Shown here piece by piece: positions 23,530 through 34,843 of a stretch of 64,000 bases of DNA. The stretch is from Lolium rigidum. Taxonomy: Eukaryota; Streptophyta; Magnoliopsida; Poales; Poaceae. The position numbers were made by a program, and so were the translations under genes. The stretch is from the NCBI RefSeq assembly GCF_022539505.1, contig NC_061513.1, forward strand, positions 352,947,696-353,011,695, in the 5' to 3' direction. Numbering within the stretch: the stretch's first letter is position 1; the number at the start of each line of letters is the position of its first letter. The notes under the pieces were generated by a model, which was not told the origin of the DNA, did no database searches, and saw only the letters and a list, made by a program, of their open reading frames with translations.

Positions 23530-24631
23530 TGTTGACGGTGCTCCGGTGATGGCGCCAGACAATCTTGTTGGCAATTGTTGTGGAAGCGGTTGGGAAACCC
23601 GAAGAGGAAGGTGTGATGAGCACAGCGAGCAAGTTTTCCCTCGGTACGAAACCAAGGTTTAATCGACCGAGTAGGAGAAAGGCGTGACTTCGAAGGTGTT
23701 CTTCGGCTGACTAGTGGTAGTGCGCACTACCGGCGTCGGCAACAACGTGAAACCTGCACACAACACAACCAAAGTAATTTGCCCCAACTTGCAGTGAGGT
23801 TGTCAATATCACCGGTTAGCCGAACACAAAGGATTAGACGTATCGAATGGAAGGAGATGTTTGCAGAAAGTAAACAGTACAAAATTCAGTTGAATTTATC
23901 TGTAAATGAAATAGGACCGGGGTCCACGGGTCACTAGAGGTATCTCTCTATAAGGAAATATCATGTTGGGTGAAGAAATTACAAACTGGGCAATTGACAG
24001 AATATCGATCGATACATAACAAGATGATTACTATGATATTTGGTATTGGACATTACAACATAATACATAGACCGTAATCCAACTGCGTCTATGACTAATA
24101 ATCCACCTTCAGGTTAGCGTCCGTACCCCTTCCAGTATAAAGTTGTAAGCAACAGACTATCGCATTAAGCAATGTGTGTAAAGTAAACAAGAGAATTAAC
24201 CTTGGAATAAACATTGTTGTTTTCTCCCTAGTAGCAATAGCACATCTATAACCTTAGAAATTATAAAGTCACTCTCCCAGGAAACTAAAGGCATGAACCT
24301 ACTATCGAGCATAAATACCTCCTATTGGAGTCACAAGTATCCACTTGGCCAGAGTTTCTACTAGCAACGGAGAGCATGCAAGATCACAAATAACATATGA
24401 CATGAATATATAATCAATCTCAACATAGTATTCAACATTCATCGGATCCCGACAAACCAAACATATAGGATTACATAAAGATGATCTTGATCATGTAGGG
24501 CAGCTCACAAGATCGATACATGAAGCACAAGGTGGAGAAGACAACCATCTAGATACTTGCTATGGACCCATAGTCTAGGGATGAACTACTCACGCATCAC
24601 TTCGGAGGTGTGCATGGCGAGGTAAACTCCT
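23530..24631 (-). repeat. 5' LTR of E5, truncated by the gap
   Basis: It starts tgttgacggtgctccgg next to the primer site. It follows copy A for 1.1 kb up to the ggactactcac-type block and is then lost in the N run. Copy A is about 1.6 kb, so roughly 500 bases of this LTR are missing. Confidence 0.8.
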
Positions 24632-24731
24632 NNNNNNNNNNNNNNNNNNNNNNNNNNNNNNNNNNNNNNNNNNNNNNNNNNNNNNNNNNNNNNNNNNNNN
24701 NNNNNNNNNNNNNNNNNNNNNNNNNNNNNNN
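24632..24731. other. Assembly gap (100 N)
   Basis: Exactly 100 N. A round number marks a scaffold gap of unknown length. LTR sequence precedes it and LINE sequence follows, so repeat material and boundaries are missing here. Confidence 0.99.
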
Positions 24732-25140
24732 TGCAACATCCCAATTATCATTCCGGAAGAAAATAGTATCCCCCTTGCCATGTGTAACCGGAGCCACTCC
24801 TCTAAAATTGTCAACATGCTTCAAGCACATCTCTCCACCAAAAAGAACCCACCATATTTTCCTCATGAGGAAGCTTCCCAGGATAGTGACAAGACCAAAT
24901 TAATTGGATCCAAGGAATATCCTTTTTGTTGTAAAACTTATCCGTAAACTTGATTAACGGAGCAGCATTCTGTTTCTAAAAATTAATTATCCCCAGTCCC
25001 CCCTTTTTCTTTGGCTTACAAACCATCTCCCAAGCAGCTAAAGACTATTTTGGTGCTCCATCTTGGTCTCTCCACAAACACTGCCTAAGAATTCTGTCAA
25101 GTTGATTTGTGAGCCACGGTGGCAACTCGCAAGGTGCAGA
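24732..25140 (-). pseudogene. LINE (non-LTR retrotransposon) reverse transcriptase, C-terminal fragment
   Basis: Read on the minus strand from about 25110 downward: LDRILRQCLW, then WEMVCKPKKKGGLGIIN, then FYNKKDIPWIQLIW, LKHVDNFRGVAPVTHGKGDT and FFRNDNW. These are the characteristic blocks between the RT domain and the zinc-binding C-terminal domain of plant LINEs. In-frame stops (one in the LAAWEM region, one after GIINF) and the gap leave only a fragment. The RT catalytic part is not in the window. Confidence 0.75.
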
Positions 25141-25391
25141 GGAAATGCAATGGCATAGAAGATAGGGCTGAATTTATTAGTTGTAACATGGGACCTTGAG
25201 ATAGAAAACTAGAGACAGAAAATGCAATGGTGCAGAGGAAATGCTCTCCACAAACACTGCCTAAGAATTCTGTCAAGTTGATTTGTGAGCCCTGGTGGCA
25301 GCTGCAAGGTGCAGAGGAAATGCAATGGCATAGAAGATAGGGCTGAATTTATTAGCTGTAACCTGGGACCTTGAGACAGAAAACTAGAGCT
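25068..25391. repeat. Tandem duplication, period 176 bp
   Basis: The block ctctccacaaacactgcctaa through ggcatagaagatagggctga to gagat/cagaaaactagag occurs at 25068-25215 and again at 25244-25391, about 97% identical. The first copy includes the end of the LINE fragment. The copies differ at actcgca versus agctgca, the same type of CG-site difference seen in the LTR pairs. Confidence 0.85.
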
Positions 25392-25454
25392 TTAAGTAAG
25401 TTTCCTTTCAAGCCTACACACTAGGGGTGAGAGCTCAGCAATCATATAGAGTAC

Positions 25455-26475
25455 CATTCCAATTTTAGAGTACCCCCATAATACCTGATTATGGGTAAGG
25501 CTTTAGCTGGAAATTTATGTACCTTAGTGTGGGTTCCCTCTAACAAGCGTCATAGAGGTTAGGCCGAGGCTGCCTCCGTTGAAAGTGAAATGACGTGAAA
25601 AGAGTTGAATGTCCTACCCAAGCCCTGTGCAGTTCCTAGGATGACAGATTGTTATCACTAGGAGGCCAAGCTCATGGGAGAGGTGCCTATACTAGAGTAT
25701 GTAAGTGAAAGGTTAATGGTTGATGATCCACATACTGAGTTATGATGATTCAGGGCTATCCCTGACGGATGTAATCAAAAGTTGTGGCACAAGAGTACAA
25801 CCTCTGCAGAGTTTAAACTATTCGAATAGCCGCGTCCGCGGTCATGGATAGTTGGAAAGGCCATACTGTTCTGTCATCAGAACTTCTCCAAATGTGGCTC
25901 GTAACTTGTGTTTTGAACTTGAATGGTGACTTGGCTTTGAATCACAACAAGAGTTGTGGGAATGACACTAATGTTCCCACTTGAGTAAGTCTATGAAAAT
26001 AAAGAGTCTTAACTAGTAGGTGCTTATGAAATAAAACCGGCTTTATGCAAATGAACCTAGAGCTTATGACGTACTTAGAGCTATTAGTACTTCTATTAGT
26101 ATAGTTTGTGAGTACTTTAAAGTACTCATGGCTTTGTTCCTGGCTATTCAAATGGCCAGACTATGAAGAGGAGACCCAGTACCCGAAAGGAGGTCAGGAC
26201 GTCTACGATAACTAGGACTACCTCCTGACGTCAAGCGTTGCCTGTGGAACATATGAATCACTACCACGTATCTTCCGCTGTGTGTTATGTATTTGATCTC
26301 TAGATCAATTGTTGTAATGAAACTGGATCATGTGATCCTTTGTTGTAAGACAATTATGGTTTGTAATAAATGATGTGCTGTGATATGAACTTATTATGTC
26401 TCGCAAAAACAATCTTCCTGGGATTGCGATGTATGGCATAATAGGCATCTGGACTTAAAAATCCGGGTGTTGACA
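25455..26475 (+). repeat. 5' LTR of E1, truncated to its last 1.0 kb
   Basis: It matches 40138-40181 plus 55794-56737, the tail of the E1 3' LTR, and ends ccgggtgttgaca. Compared with the 3' copy it has about 36 extra bases around 26245-26280 and scattered substitutions. The upstream 3 kb of the LTR, including the promoter seen in the 3' copy at 33516, is missing, so E1 has lost its own start signals. Confidence 0.85.
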
Positions 26476-26477
26476 AG

Positions 26478-26490
26478 TTGGTATCGGAGC
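26478..26490 (+). other. Primer binding site of E1, Met-tRNA type
   Basis: TTGGTATCGGAGC lies 2 bases after the LTR end and matches the initiator-Met primer site TGGTATCAGAGC with one change. Confidence 0.8.
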
Positions 26491-26702
26491 CATTGTTTGA
26501 CCTTAGGAGGCCCTAGTTTAGAATGGACGTCTGAAAAATGGAGTTTCCAAATAAACGAAGTGAATACTTATGAAAACTTATTCTCACTCTTACCTTTAAG
26601 ATCTTTTAAAAGAGAAATTCATGCTCGATGTTTTCTTGTAATTATACATAAAATCTTGACACACTTGCACTTCTCTAACTTACTCATCCAATTCGTCTAC
26701 AT

Positions 26703-27518
26703 ATGGAACAGTTCACCCAAACCAAGTTCTACCAGCTGGGCAATGGAGGAAGCCTAGTCTTCGAGAAGGACTTGAAGGAGTTAGCGGAGTACCTCGAGCG
26801 CCCGCACCCGGAGTTCTTCGGAGGACAAGTCAACGATCAGCCTGGGGGGCAGCTGCAATGGGTCATCATTGCAGACCTGCGAGTGAAGCTGGAGCCACCC
26901 ATGTCCGAGAGGATCCAGTTCTCCTTGAGGGAGAACAACTGGGCGGACGGACTAGCTCGCGCCATGCAGGAAGCACTTGCCCGTCTGTGTGGGCAGAACC
27001 TGCCCGCATCCGGGGAACCCGCTTCTTCCACCTCGCAAGGCATGACTCCATGGGAGCGCCGATGGATCTGTCACCTCACCCCGAGGTGAAGTACCATGTG
27101 GAGCACCTTGACTTCATGTTGTGTGAGACCCGCATGTAGCTGGACAACTCCCGCGCCTACGCCAACCACACCTACCTCCGGCAGAGCACAACAGACCGAG
27201 ACCATCAAGATCCTTGCCAAGGAGCGCAAGACTCTTCACCGTCAGAATGCGAAGAAGGACTACACCATCGCTCGCCTCCGCGCAAAGATAGCCTCACTGA
27301 AGGAGACTGTCCAGGCCCAGGAGAACCAACTGAAGGACCTGGAAGGAGAAGGAGAAGGAGAAGACATCCAGGGAGATGGATACTCCTACGTGAGCAATGA
27401 CGATGACTATGAGGAAGAGGAAGATGAAGACCTGGCCTTCCACCCCTATGTGGATGGCTATGAGTTCATGGAAGCCGGAGTGGATGCTCTCACTCCGATA
27501 GATGTTGATGAAGAGTAG
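26703..27518 (+). pseudogene. Pre-gag accessory ORF of E1 (broken)
   Basis: An ORF of about 270 codons lies between the primer site and gag. It starts at ATG 26703, then changes frame near 27000, meets a TAG at 27137 (where CAG would fit) and changes frame again near 27180. Joined descriptively, it has a globular N-terminal part (FYQLGNGGSLVFEKDLKELA; NNWADGLARAMQEALARLCG), a charged coiled coil (LAKERKTLHRQNAKKDYTIA) and a very acidic tail (DDDYEEEEDEDLAF) ending PIDVDEE at 27518. I recall similar unnamed ORFs in other grass gypsy elements; the function is unknown. It is not gag and has no catalytic motif. Some breaks may be consensus errors. Confidence 0.65.
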
Positions 27519-27752
27519 TATCACTTGTTCACTTGCGTAGGTGTGAGTTTGTATCGGTCCCTTGTATCGTAGAATGATGAAATGGTTCTTAAAACCATTG
27601 GGTGTTAGTTTGTAATGTTGCTTGGAATGAATGAATGAAAGTGCGTTTAATTTTCAACATGTCAAGTACTCAAGTTTTAAAATTTTTGAACTTTACCCCA
27701 AAACAAGCCATAGAAAATTCCCTCTTATCTCATGATCTATCTCAATGTTCAG

Positions 27753-28870
27753 ATGGCCCCTCCAACCCGCAGCAACAACCAAGATGCAATAATGCAGATG
27801 CTACAGATGATGGTAGCAGATAGAGAGGTTTACAGAGCTGAGCAACAAGCCAACCTTGCTGTACTGCAGCAGATGGCCCAGAACAATCACGGGAATGGAA
27901 ACCATGATCATGCAGGATCTAAACTGAAGAATTTTCAGAACACTAATCCCCCATGTTCAGCAAGACTGAAGAGCCGCTAGATGCCGATGACTGGCTCCAA
28001 ACCATGGAGAACAACTTGGAAGTTGCAGGAGTAGAAGCGGCCGAAAAAGTACTATTTGCCACCAACTACCCGTCGGGCCCTGCAATAGCATGGTGGAACA
28101 GTGCCCGTGCCATGAATGGAGGATAGATGACGACACTGGGCAGATTTCAAGCTCAAGTTCAGCCGGTACCATGTGCCACCGGGTCTAATCAAGAAGATGA
28201 GGATGTGTTCCGCGAACTCAAGCAAGGAAGGATGTCCGTGGTAGAATACCGCGACAGATTTCTCACTCTGTCAAGGTACGCCCGGATGAGACCGACACCA
28301 GCGAGAAGAAGAAGGAGAGGTTCCCGAATGGACTGCACGATGAGATGCAGACTGTACTTGTGAACATCCAGTTCACTGACCTCGAAGCCCTTGTTGACTC
28401 AGCCATACAGATGGAAGGAAAGCTCAACCAGGCCAACGAGAATCGTAAGCGCAGGATGATGAACCAGAGTGGGCCTAGCAATACTCCCAAGTATCGCCCC
28501 AACTCAAGTGGAGGGTTTGCCCCAAGATTCAACAAGCCCTCAGCACCGCTGTCACGCCCCGAGCTTCCCCAACCGTGGTGGAGGACACCCCGGGCCAGGA
28601 GACCACCACAACAACAACAACCACTTCAACCGTGCCCCGATGAGAGCCCCCGGCAACAACAACAACACCAACACCAACACTGCTCCAAGGACTGGGAGCA
28701 ACGCTGTTCCCATCACCCCAAAGGACAAGTCAACCATGACTTGTTATGAATGTGGAGTTGTGGTTCACTACTCCAATGAGTGCCACAAGAAGCTAGCCAA
28801 GACTGCCCCCAATACTGTTGCCCCTGCTCAGCAGCAACGTCGTGTCACCACCGGGAGAAAATTTGCCCCA
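27753..28870 (+). pseudogene. E1 gag (broken)
   Basis: The ATG at 27753 opens MAPPTRSNNQDAIMQMLQ. After a frame change near 27955 comes the Retrotrans_gag domain (PLDADDWLQTMENNLEV, then AIAWWNSARAM), then a stop at about 28123. After another shift it continues FRELKQGRMSVVEYRDRFL and DLEALVDSAIQMEGKL, a Pro/Asn-rich linker with many caacaac codons, and a zinc knuckle [14 protein letters not shown] (C-X2-C-X4-H-X4-C, with valines where Gly-X-x usually stands). At least three frame breaks prevent normal expression. Gag would assemble the virus-like particle and bind RNA. Confidence 0.8.
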
Positions 28871-30253
28871 AGCAACCCGAACAACCGCAACGGCCGCCTC
28901 TATCACATGAATGCTGAAGAAGCCCAGGAAGCGCCAGATGTCGTGCTGGGTATGTTTTCTGTTAATTCCGTACCTGCAAGAGTTTTGTTTGATTCTGGAG
29001 CATCGCACTCGTTTGTTACGGAAGATTTTGCATGCACTAGTAAGATTCAACCCATCAGTTTGAAGCATGTCATGATAGTTCAAATACCTGGGTCAACCAC
29101 CAAAGCTAGAAAAATTTGCAAATCAGTACCTATCCGAATACATGAAGTAGATTTTTATGCAAATTTGATAGTTCTGGGAGCCAAAGGTTTGGAAGTAGTA
29201 CCGGGTATGGATTGGATGTCGAAACATCATGGATTGATTGACTGTGCCAAGAAGGCCATCACCATGACTAGTAGCACCGGATTGTTAGTAGAACACGTGT
29301 CCGAGAGACTGCCCAGGCAATTCACCTGTAACACAAGTATCGCCAAGCCAAACTTGGATCAAATCAGGATAGTCTGCAGATACCCCGGTGTGTTTCCCGA
29401 TGACTTACCCGGTATGCCCCCAGATCGGGATATCGAGTTTATCATTGAGTTAATCCCTGGAACAAGACCCATAGCCCAGAGAGCCTATAGTATGAACCCA
29501 ACAGAACTAGTGGAGCTGAAGAAGCAACTGGATGACATGTTGCACAAAGGTCTGATTCGACCAAGTGCGTCACCTTGGAGATCACCAGTTTTGTTTGTGG
29601 ATAAGAAGGACAGTGCCACTCGTTTATGTACGGATTACCGTAAGCTTAACGATGTCACTATCAAGAACAAATACCCCCTGCCGAAGATAGAAGACCTGTT
29701 TGACCAGCTGACCGGTGTCAGAGAGTTCTCTAAGATTGATCTTAGGACTAGTTATCATCAACTGAAGATTCGTGCAACAGATATCCGCAAGACTGCCTTC
29801 ACCACCCGATATGGATTGTATGAGTACAATGTCATGTCATTTGGATTGACCAATGCCCCCGCTTATTTCATGAATCTCATGAATAAGATCTTTATGAACT
29901 TTTTGGATAAGTTTGTCGTTGTCTTCATCGACGACATCCTAATCTACTCCAAGTCAGAAAAAGAACATGAGCAACATCCAACAATCATCCTGGAAACCCT
30001 TAGGGAGCACAAGTTGTACGCCAAGTTTAGCAAATGTGAGTTCTGGTTAAAGGAAGTAGGATTCCTGGGACACGTCTTGTCCGCAGGAGGAATTGCGGTA
30101 GATCCTACGAAGATCAAGACTGTTGAAGAATGGAAGGCCCCAACCACTCAAACTGAGGTCCGTGCATTTCTCGGATTGGCGGGATATTACCGCAGGTTTG
30201 TTGAAGGATTTTCAAGCATAGCAAGACCCATGACTCAACTATTGAAGACATAG
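28871..30253 (+). CDS. E1 protease and reverse transcriptase (longest intact polyprotein piece)
   Basis: Part of an open frame of 594 codons (28469-30253). The protease has the site [12 protein letters not shown]. After a linker the RT opens with LRPGT-like [16 protein letters not shown], then [70 protein letters not shown] and the catalytic [11 protein letters not shown], followed by the connection region [18 protein letters not shown]. All RT motifs are present; LRTSYHQ replaces the usual LRSGYHQ. The frame ends early at TAG 30251-30253, just after RPMTQLLKT. The enzyme would copy element RNA in the cytoplasmic particle, but gag in front and integrase behind are broken. Confidence 0.88.
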   Translation, partial: SNPNNRNGRLYHMNAEEAQEAPDVVLGMFSVNSVPARVLFDSGASHSFVTEDFACTSKIQPISLKHVMIVQIPGSTTKARKICKSVPIRIHEVDFYANLIVLGAKGLEVVPGMDWMSKHHGLIDCAKKAITMTSSTGLLVEHVSERLPRQFTCNTSIAKPNLDQIRIVCRYPGVFPDDLPGMPPDRDIEFIIELIPGTRPIAQRAYSMNPTELVELKKQLDDMLHKGLIRPSASPWRSPVLFVDKKDSATRLCTDYRKLNDVTIKNKYPLPKIEDLFDQLTGVREFSKIDLRTSYHQLKIRATDIRKTAFTTRYGLYEYNVMSFGLTNAPAYFMNLMNKIFMNFLDKFVVVFIDDILIYSKSEKEHEQHPTIILETLREHKLYAKFSKCEFWLKEVGFLGHVLSAGGIAVDPTKIKTVEEWKAPTTQTEVRAFLGLAGYYRRFVEGFSSIARPMTQLLKT

Positions 30254-30537
30254 AGCTAGCAGCTGTAGTTTTAGCCTTGAAGGTATGGCGACATTACCTC
30301 ATGGGTAATCGCTGTGAGATCTATTCGGATCATAAGAGCCTGAAATACATTTTCACCCAGAAGGAGCTAAACATGAGGCAGCGAAGATGGATCGAGTTGA
30401 TCAAGGAATATGACCTGGAGATTCACTACCACCCCGGCAAGGCTAATGTGGTAGCGGATGCTCTAAGTAGACAACCGTGTCAGTTGAACTCCATGATCAC
30501 CGAAGAACAGCCTAGCTTGTATCAAGAGTTTGAGTAG
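30254..30537 (+). pseudogene. E1 RNase H, N-terminal half deleted
   Basis: It resumes with [20 protein letters not shown], then [20 protein letters not shown] and [17 protein letters not shown], the C-terminal half of gypsy RNase H. The stretch that should link it to RT, including the first catalytic Asp of the YCDAS motif, is missing (about 60-80 codons by comparison with the family). The deletion and stop at the join are internal to the element. Confidence 0.8.
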
Positions 30538-30739
30538 TTTAGACTAGAGCTAGTTAGTGAAGGATTCTTAGCGAGCATTGAGCTCCAACCCACCTTGATG
30601 AGTCGGATCAAGGAAGCACATAAAAGAAATGCTAGCATTGATGGAATCAAGAAAGGGATGGCTGAAGGAAAAGCACCGGGATTTACGGAAGATGAAGAAG
30701 GAGTTCTCTGGTACAACGAACGCCTCGCGTACTAGCAGA

Positions 30740-31540
30740 TTCGGAGTTAAAGCAAGTCATTCTGAAGGAAGCTCATGATACCCTGTATTCCATTCATCCC
30801 GGAGGAACCAAGATGTACCAAGATTTGAAGGAACAATTTTGGTGGCATGGAATGAAGAGAGAGATTGGAAGTTACATAGCCAAGTGTGACATATGTCAGC
30901 GAGTCAAAGCAGAACATCAGTGACCCTCATGATTACTGCAGCCATTACAGATCCCTGAGTGGAAATGGGATTCTGTAGGAATGGATTTCATCACCGGATT
31001 GCCCAAGTCAAGTAGAGGAAATGATTCTATTTGGGTAGTGATTGATAGGTTTTCCAAGGTAGCCCACTTCATACCGATCAAAACCACCTACCAAGGACCC
31101 AAGCTAGCGGAGTTGTATATCTCAAGAATAGTTAGTCCGCATGGAACCCCAAAGTCAATTGTGTCGGATAGAGGATCCCAATTCACCTCAAGATTTTGGC
31201 AGAAGGTACACGAAGGACTAGGAACCCGTCTGAATTTCAGCACGGCTTATCACGCGCAGACGGATGGACAGACTGAAAGAGCCAACCAAATCCTCGAAGA
31301 TATGTTGAGACCTGTGTGCTAGAGTATGGATCAAAATGGAAAGACTATCTGCCTTTCGCAGAATTCTCATACAACAACAGCTATCAAGCCAGCTTACAAA
31401 TGGCCCACTTTGAAGCATCGTACGGAAGGAAGTGTCGTACCCCTTTGAACTGGTCGGAAGTCGGAAATAGTCAGATCTTTGGACCCGACATTCTCCGAGA
31501 AGCTGAAGAAAAGGTTCACAAGATCCGTGAATAACTCAAG
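30740..31540 (+). pseudogene. E1 integrase (broken)
   Basis: A zinc-binding HHCC part (EAHDTLYSIHPGG ... YIAKCDICQRVK) is followed by stops near 30922 and then the catalytic core. The triad is visible as WDSVGMDFI (Asp), IVSDRGSQF (Asp) and DGQTERANQILE (Glu). Another frame change near 31318 leads into EFSYNNSYQASLQM and the GRKCRTPLNWSEVG block. This enzyme would insert the cDNA; this copy is not translatable in one frame. Confidence 0.82.
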
Positions 31541-31559
31541 ACTGCTCAGTCGAGACAGA

Positions 31560-32040
31560 AGAGTTACGCCGACAAGAGACGCCGAGAGATGACCTTCAAC
31601 ATCGGAGACTTCGTATATCTGAAGGTATCGCCACTCAAAAGAATGCAGAGATTCCAACTCAGAGGAAAGCTAGCCCCCAGATATGTTGGACCATTCAAAG
31701 TTTTGAGTCGCCGAGGAGAACTATCCTATCAACTGGAACTGCCGGAGGAAATGTCACTGTACATGATGTGTTCCACATCTCGTTACTTCGGAAGTGTTTG
31801 GAAGTTCTTGAGAAGACGGAGGTTTTCAAGAACATCGATCACAGGTCTGTGGATATCAACAAAGACTTGACCTATCATTAAATACCCATCCATATCCTGG
31901 AAGAAGCCTTCAGAACCACCCGCACCAGAAGTATCAAGTTTCTGAAGATCCAGTGGAGCAACCATACCGAAGAACAAGCCACCTGGGAGCGAGAAGATTA
32001 CATTAGGACTGAATTCCCTAATCTCGTTAGTACCTAATTT
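31560..32040 (+). pseudogene. E1 integrase C-terminus and chromodomain-like tail
   Basis: SYADKRRREMTFNIGDFVYL and LAPRYVGPFKVLSRRGELSY are the conserved GPF/Y-type module behind gypsy integrases. After frame breaks, IKFLKIQWSNHTEEQATWER followed by a TEFPNLV end resembles the chromodomain tail of chromoviruses, thought to steer insertion into heterochromatin. Confidence 0.7.
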
Positions 32041-32070
32041 TTCTTTAGATATCGGGACGAGATCTTTTGT

Positions 32071-32084
32071 AAGGGGGAAGGATT
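32071..32084 (+). other. Polypurine tract of E1
   Basis: aagggggaaggatt directly precedes the 3' LTR start tgtaacatccc at 32085. This is the expected plus-strand primer. Confidence 0.75.
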
Positions 32085-34843
32085 TGTAACATCCCAACTT
32101 TTGAAATCAATGAAGAATCTCAATCTCAATTTCCCAAATTTTAGAGCCAACAAAAACTTGAATTAGTGTTACACATGTGCATAGTGATCATGCATGAATA
32201 AGTTGATGTTTGCCATGATTGTTTGCTAGAGTGTTACTAATACCTCTAAAACCCTAAACCTTGCTAGTTGAGGTAAAAAAGAAACAAAAGAAAAGAAAAG
32301 AAAAATAAGAGAGAAAGACATATGAGAGGAAATGGCAAATTTGCAAATCTTGGCCTAAGCCATTTATACTTGGTGGAGATGGTTGGGAAACATAAATACA
32401 CCAATAACAAACACTTTTGAACCAAAGAAACCCAAATCAAATCAAAGAAAAATTCAAATTCAAGTTGCATGTGATAATGGTCAAATCTGCCACTATTAAC
32501 ATGTTACCCACTTTGATTCTTTGTATTAAGCAATTCTTAAACCAAACCCTCCCAACTATTTGCACCTCATCCAAGACCTCATCAAGGTGAACACTTTTTG
32601 TGTTGACCAACATAGTTGACTCTGTCTCAATTGCTTAATAAAAGCATGCCAAGTGGCAACATTGAAACAGAAACTAGATCATACCCTTTTTGGATTTTTC
32701 AAAACTTGGTCCATTTTGCAAACCAACACCACCACTGTGTGCCAAACATTATTTGAACCACTCCCAAGAAAAAGTTTGACAAAATTTGAATTTAAATTCC
32801 ATCCAGCCATTTCATCGAACACTTGGCATGCATCAAACTGAATTGCTCATACATGCTTTTATCCAGTGGTTTCTTGACTAAACCAGAATTGATTTGATAT
32901 CATTACTGTACTTCTATGACTGCTGGACCAAACCATGTACTTACCCTTGATGATTAAAGCACCAAAGTGACCAGAGCACATCCATGCCGTGCACCATGCC
33001 ATCCTCCATGCCATCTCTCCTCTCTGCCCCCTCCTCTCACTTTAACCTTGTCATGGAGCATCCTCCTCTCCCCTGATCATGACCATGCCATCCATTGGCC
33101 ACGTAGAGACTCGCTTTGGCTAGGAACGTACGTGCCCAGAGCGCCCAGGCATGCCAGAGCGTGCACGCTCACCACGCCCTGGACGCGCCAGAGCGCGAGC
33201 TCGCCCCGTCGCCTCAGTACGCCCCTACACCTCTGCCTCTGCACACAGCATCACCACGCCACCGGCTACCTCCTAGACGTGCTCAATCGCCTGTGCGTGC
33301 CCTGTCGCCGCTGCCCGCGTCAAAAGTCTCCGCCGGACCCGTGGCGGACGCTGCAACCTCCCGAGCTATCCCATCCTCCTTTCTCTGCGCCAGCAAGCAC
33401 TCGAGCACCACCATGATGCTAGCAAGCCCACGCCATATTCGCCTTGCCCCTTCGCGTCCTGGATAGCCATCGCCATGGATGACCCCGAGCGCACCCCCGC
33501 AGCACCCCTCGCCGCTATAAATAGAGCGCTTCCCCGCTCATTCTCTCCACACCAGCCGCTTCCCCTCTCATCCCTGATCCTCCCCGACCACCTCCCTCTC
33601 CACATTGCCACCGGATCCACCTCAATTTCTCGCCAGAGCACCGCCAGTACCGTAGCAAGGGCGCCGTCGATTGGAGCCACCTCGAGCGACGCCACCAGTA
33701 CCAGGAGGTTCGCCGTCATCGACAACGTCCCCCTGCGTCAACGCCGATGACCGCCGGACCGCCGGTAAGCTGCCGACCCCCGAGCCTAGCCGCCATAGAC
33801 GCGGGATCTCGTCGGAGACGATGATGATCCACAGCCGTCGGATCACGTTCTAATCCTACGCCCCACATTCACTCGTACCGATTCGCTAGTTATGTGCCGC
33901 CGACCGGGTGGAGCCCACCGCCAGGTGGCCTGCTCACGCGAGACGCACAGTGGGCCGGCCCATTTCTTTTTTCTCCTCCGGCCCAAGTCTTTTCCCACGC
34001 GAGCCCAGCAGTTTGAATTCGATTTATTCGTTTAATTCAAATTTCAACACTGGTGCTTTGCTAGAATTTGAATAACTTTAAATCTACAAACCCAAATTGA
34101 GTGATTCCAATTTTGTATGAAAGTAGATGAAATGATCTAACAAACCCCACTGGTTTAAAACCCTAGTTCGTTGTAGTCTAAGTGCAACAAAAATGACAAG
34201 TCATTAACTTTTCCAAATTCAAACAATTATTAAAAATCAACCATAATGAATTTTGAGGTGATTTCAATTCTCATAATTTACATTTCAAAAACTCGAATTG
34301 TTTATGCAAAAATATGATATAGTTGTTATAGATGATAATGGGCTAGAATAAAAAATTGGCTATGTAGTCAATACTAGCCCATTTAAATTATTTTCAAATT
34401 TAGGATTTTAAATTTAAGAGGTGTAGCACCTCATTTAAATCATATTCCCAAGTAAGGTGAGGTGAGGTGATGACTTTAGCTACATTGCCTAACACTTTCT
34501 TATTTGAGGATTTAAATCTTAGTAATTATAAATGAGAGGAAATTATTTTTCTCACCCAAATGAAGTAAACACCCTAGTGATTAGTGGAATGATGATTGTG
34601 ATGATGCTAGGTCATCTTGATTGAGCCATTAGGGCTAAGTAGCCTCCTTAAATATTGATTGGTGTTTGTTACCTCGTACCTGTTTATAGACGCTAGTACC
34701 GAAGGCTACGAGGAGGAGGAGGTCTTCTACGAGGAGGAAGAAGAACACTTTGACCAGTACTCCAACCAAGGCAAGCTACCCTATTACAAGCTCTACCATG
34801 CCAAGTTACTAGTGCAAAATACCATGGCACTAGTATTGGTGTT
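32085..34843 (+). repeat. E1 3' LTR, part 1
   Basis: Opens tgtaacatcccaactt. An AT-rich 0.9 kb part leads to a GC-rich island (32960-33990) with a TATA box, then AT-rich intron-like DNA, then a purine-rich block (34690-34770). It is cut at 34843 by E3, whose target duplication GTGTT occupies 34839-34843. Frames in the GC island (for example 33475-33750) have no family features and are not called as genes. Confidence 0.85.
33516..33523 (+). promoter_or_regulatory. TATA box of the E1 LTR promoter
   Basis: gccgctataaatagagcg is a canonical TATAAATA inside a GC-rich island, followed by a C/T-rich leader beginning about 25 bases on. This places U3 at about 1.45 kb and leaves about 2.6 kb for R plus U5. 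Only the 3' LTR keeps it. Confidence 0.65.

Larger units (their letters stand above)
17932..24631 (-). mobile_element. Athila-type Ty3/gypsy retrotransposon E5, gag-protease only, cut by the N gap
   Basis: Minus-strand element. The primer site is at 23507-23524 and the 5' LTR runs from 23530 into the gap. Gag and protease occupy 23267-21152, a long non-coding 3' part runs down to about 18690, and a 3' LTR fragment lacking its terminal bases lies at 17932-18690. Reverse transcriptase, RNase H and integrase are absent, so it is non-autonomous, and its gag frame is broken repeatedly. LTR layout and tRNA-Asp primer site fit the Athila/Fatima kind of Triticeae elements; the family name is from memory. 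Confidence 0.75.

Noticed and set aside
24590..24903. Frames crossing the N run
   Set aside because: They contain 34 undefined residues and join LTR to LINE sequence across an assembly gap.
27294..27524. Minus-strand ORF opposite the pre-gag ORF
   Set aside because: A shadow of the Asp/Glu codon run; Ile/Phe/Leu-rich simply because gaa/gag/gat is read backwards.
33475..33750. ORF of 91 codons in the E1 LTR island
   Set aside because: A Ser/Pro-rich chance frame starting upstream of the TATA box, with no homologous motif.
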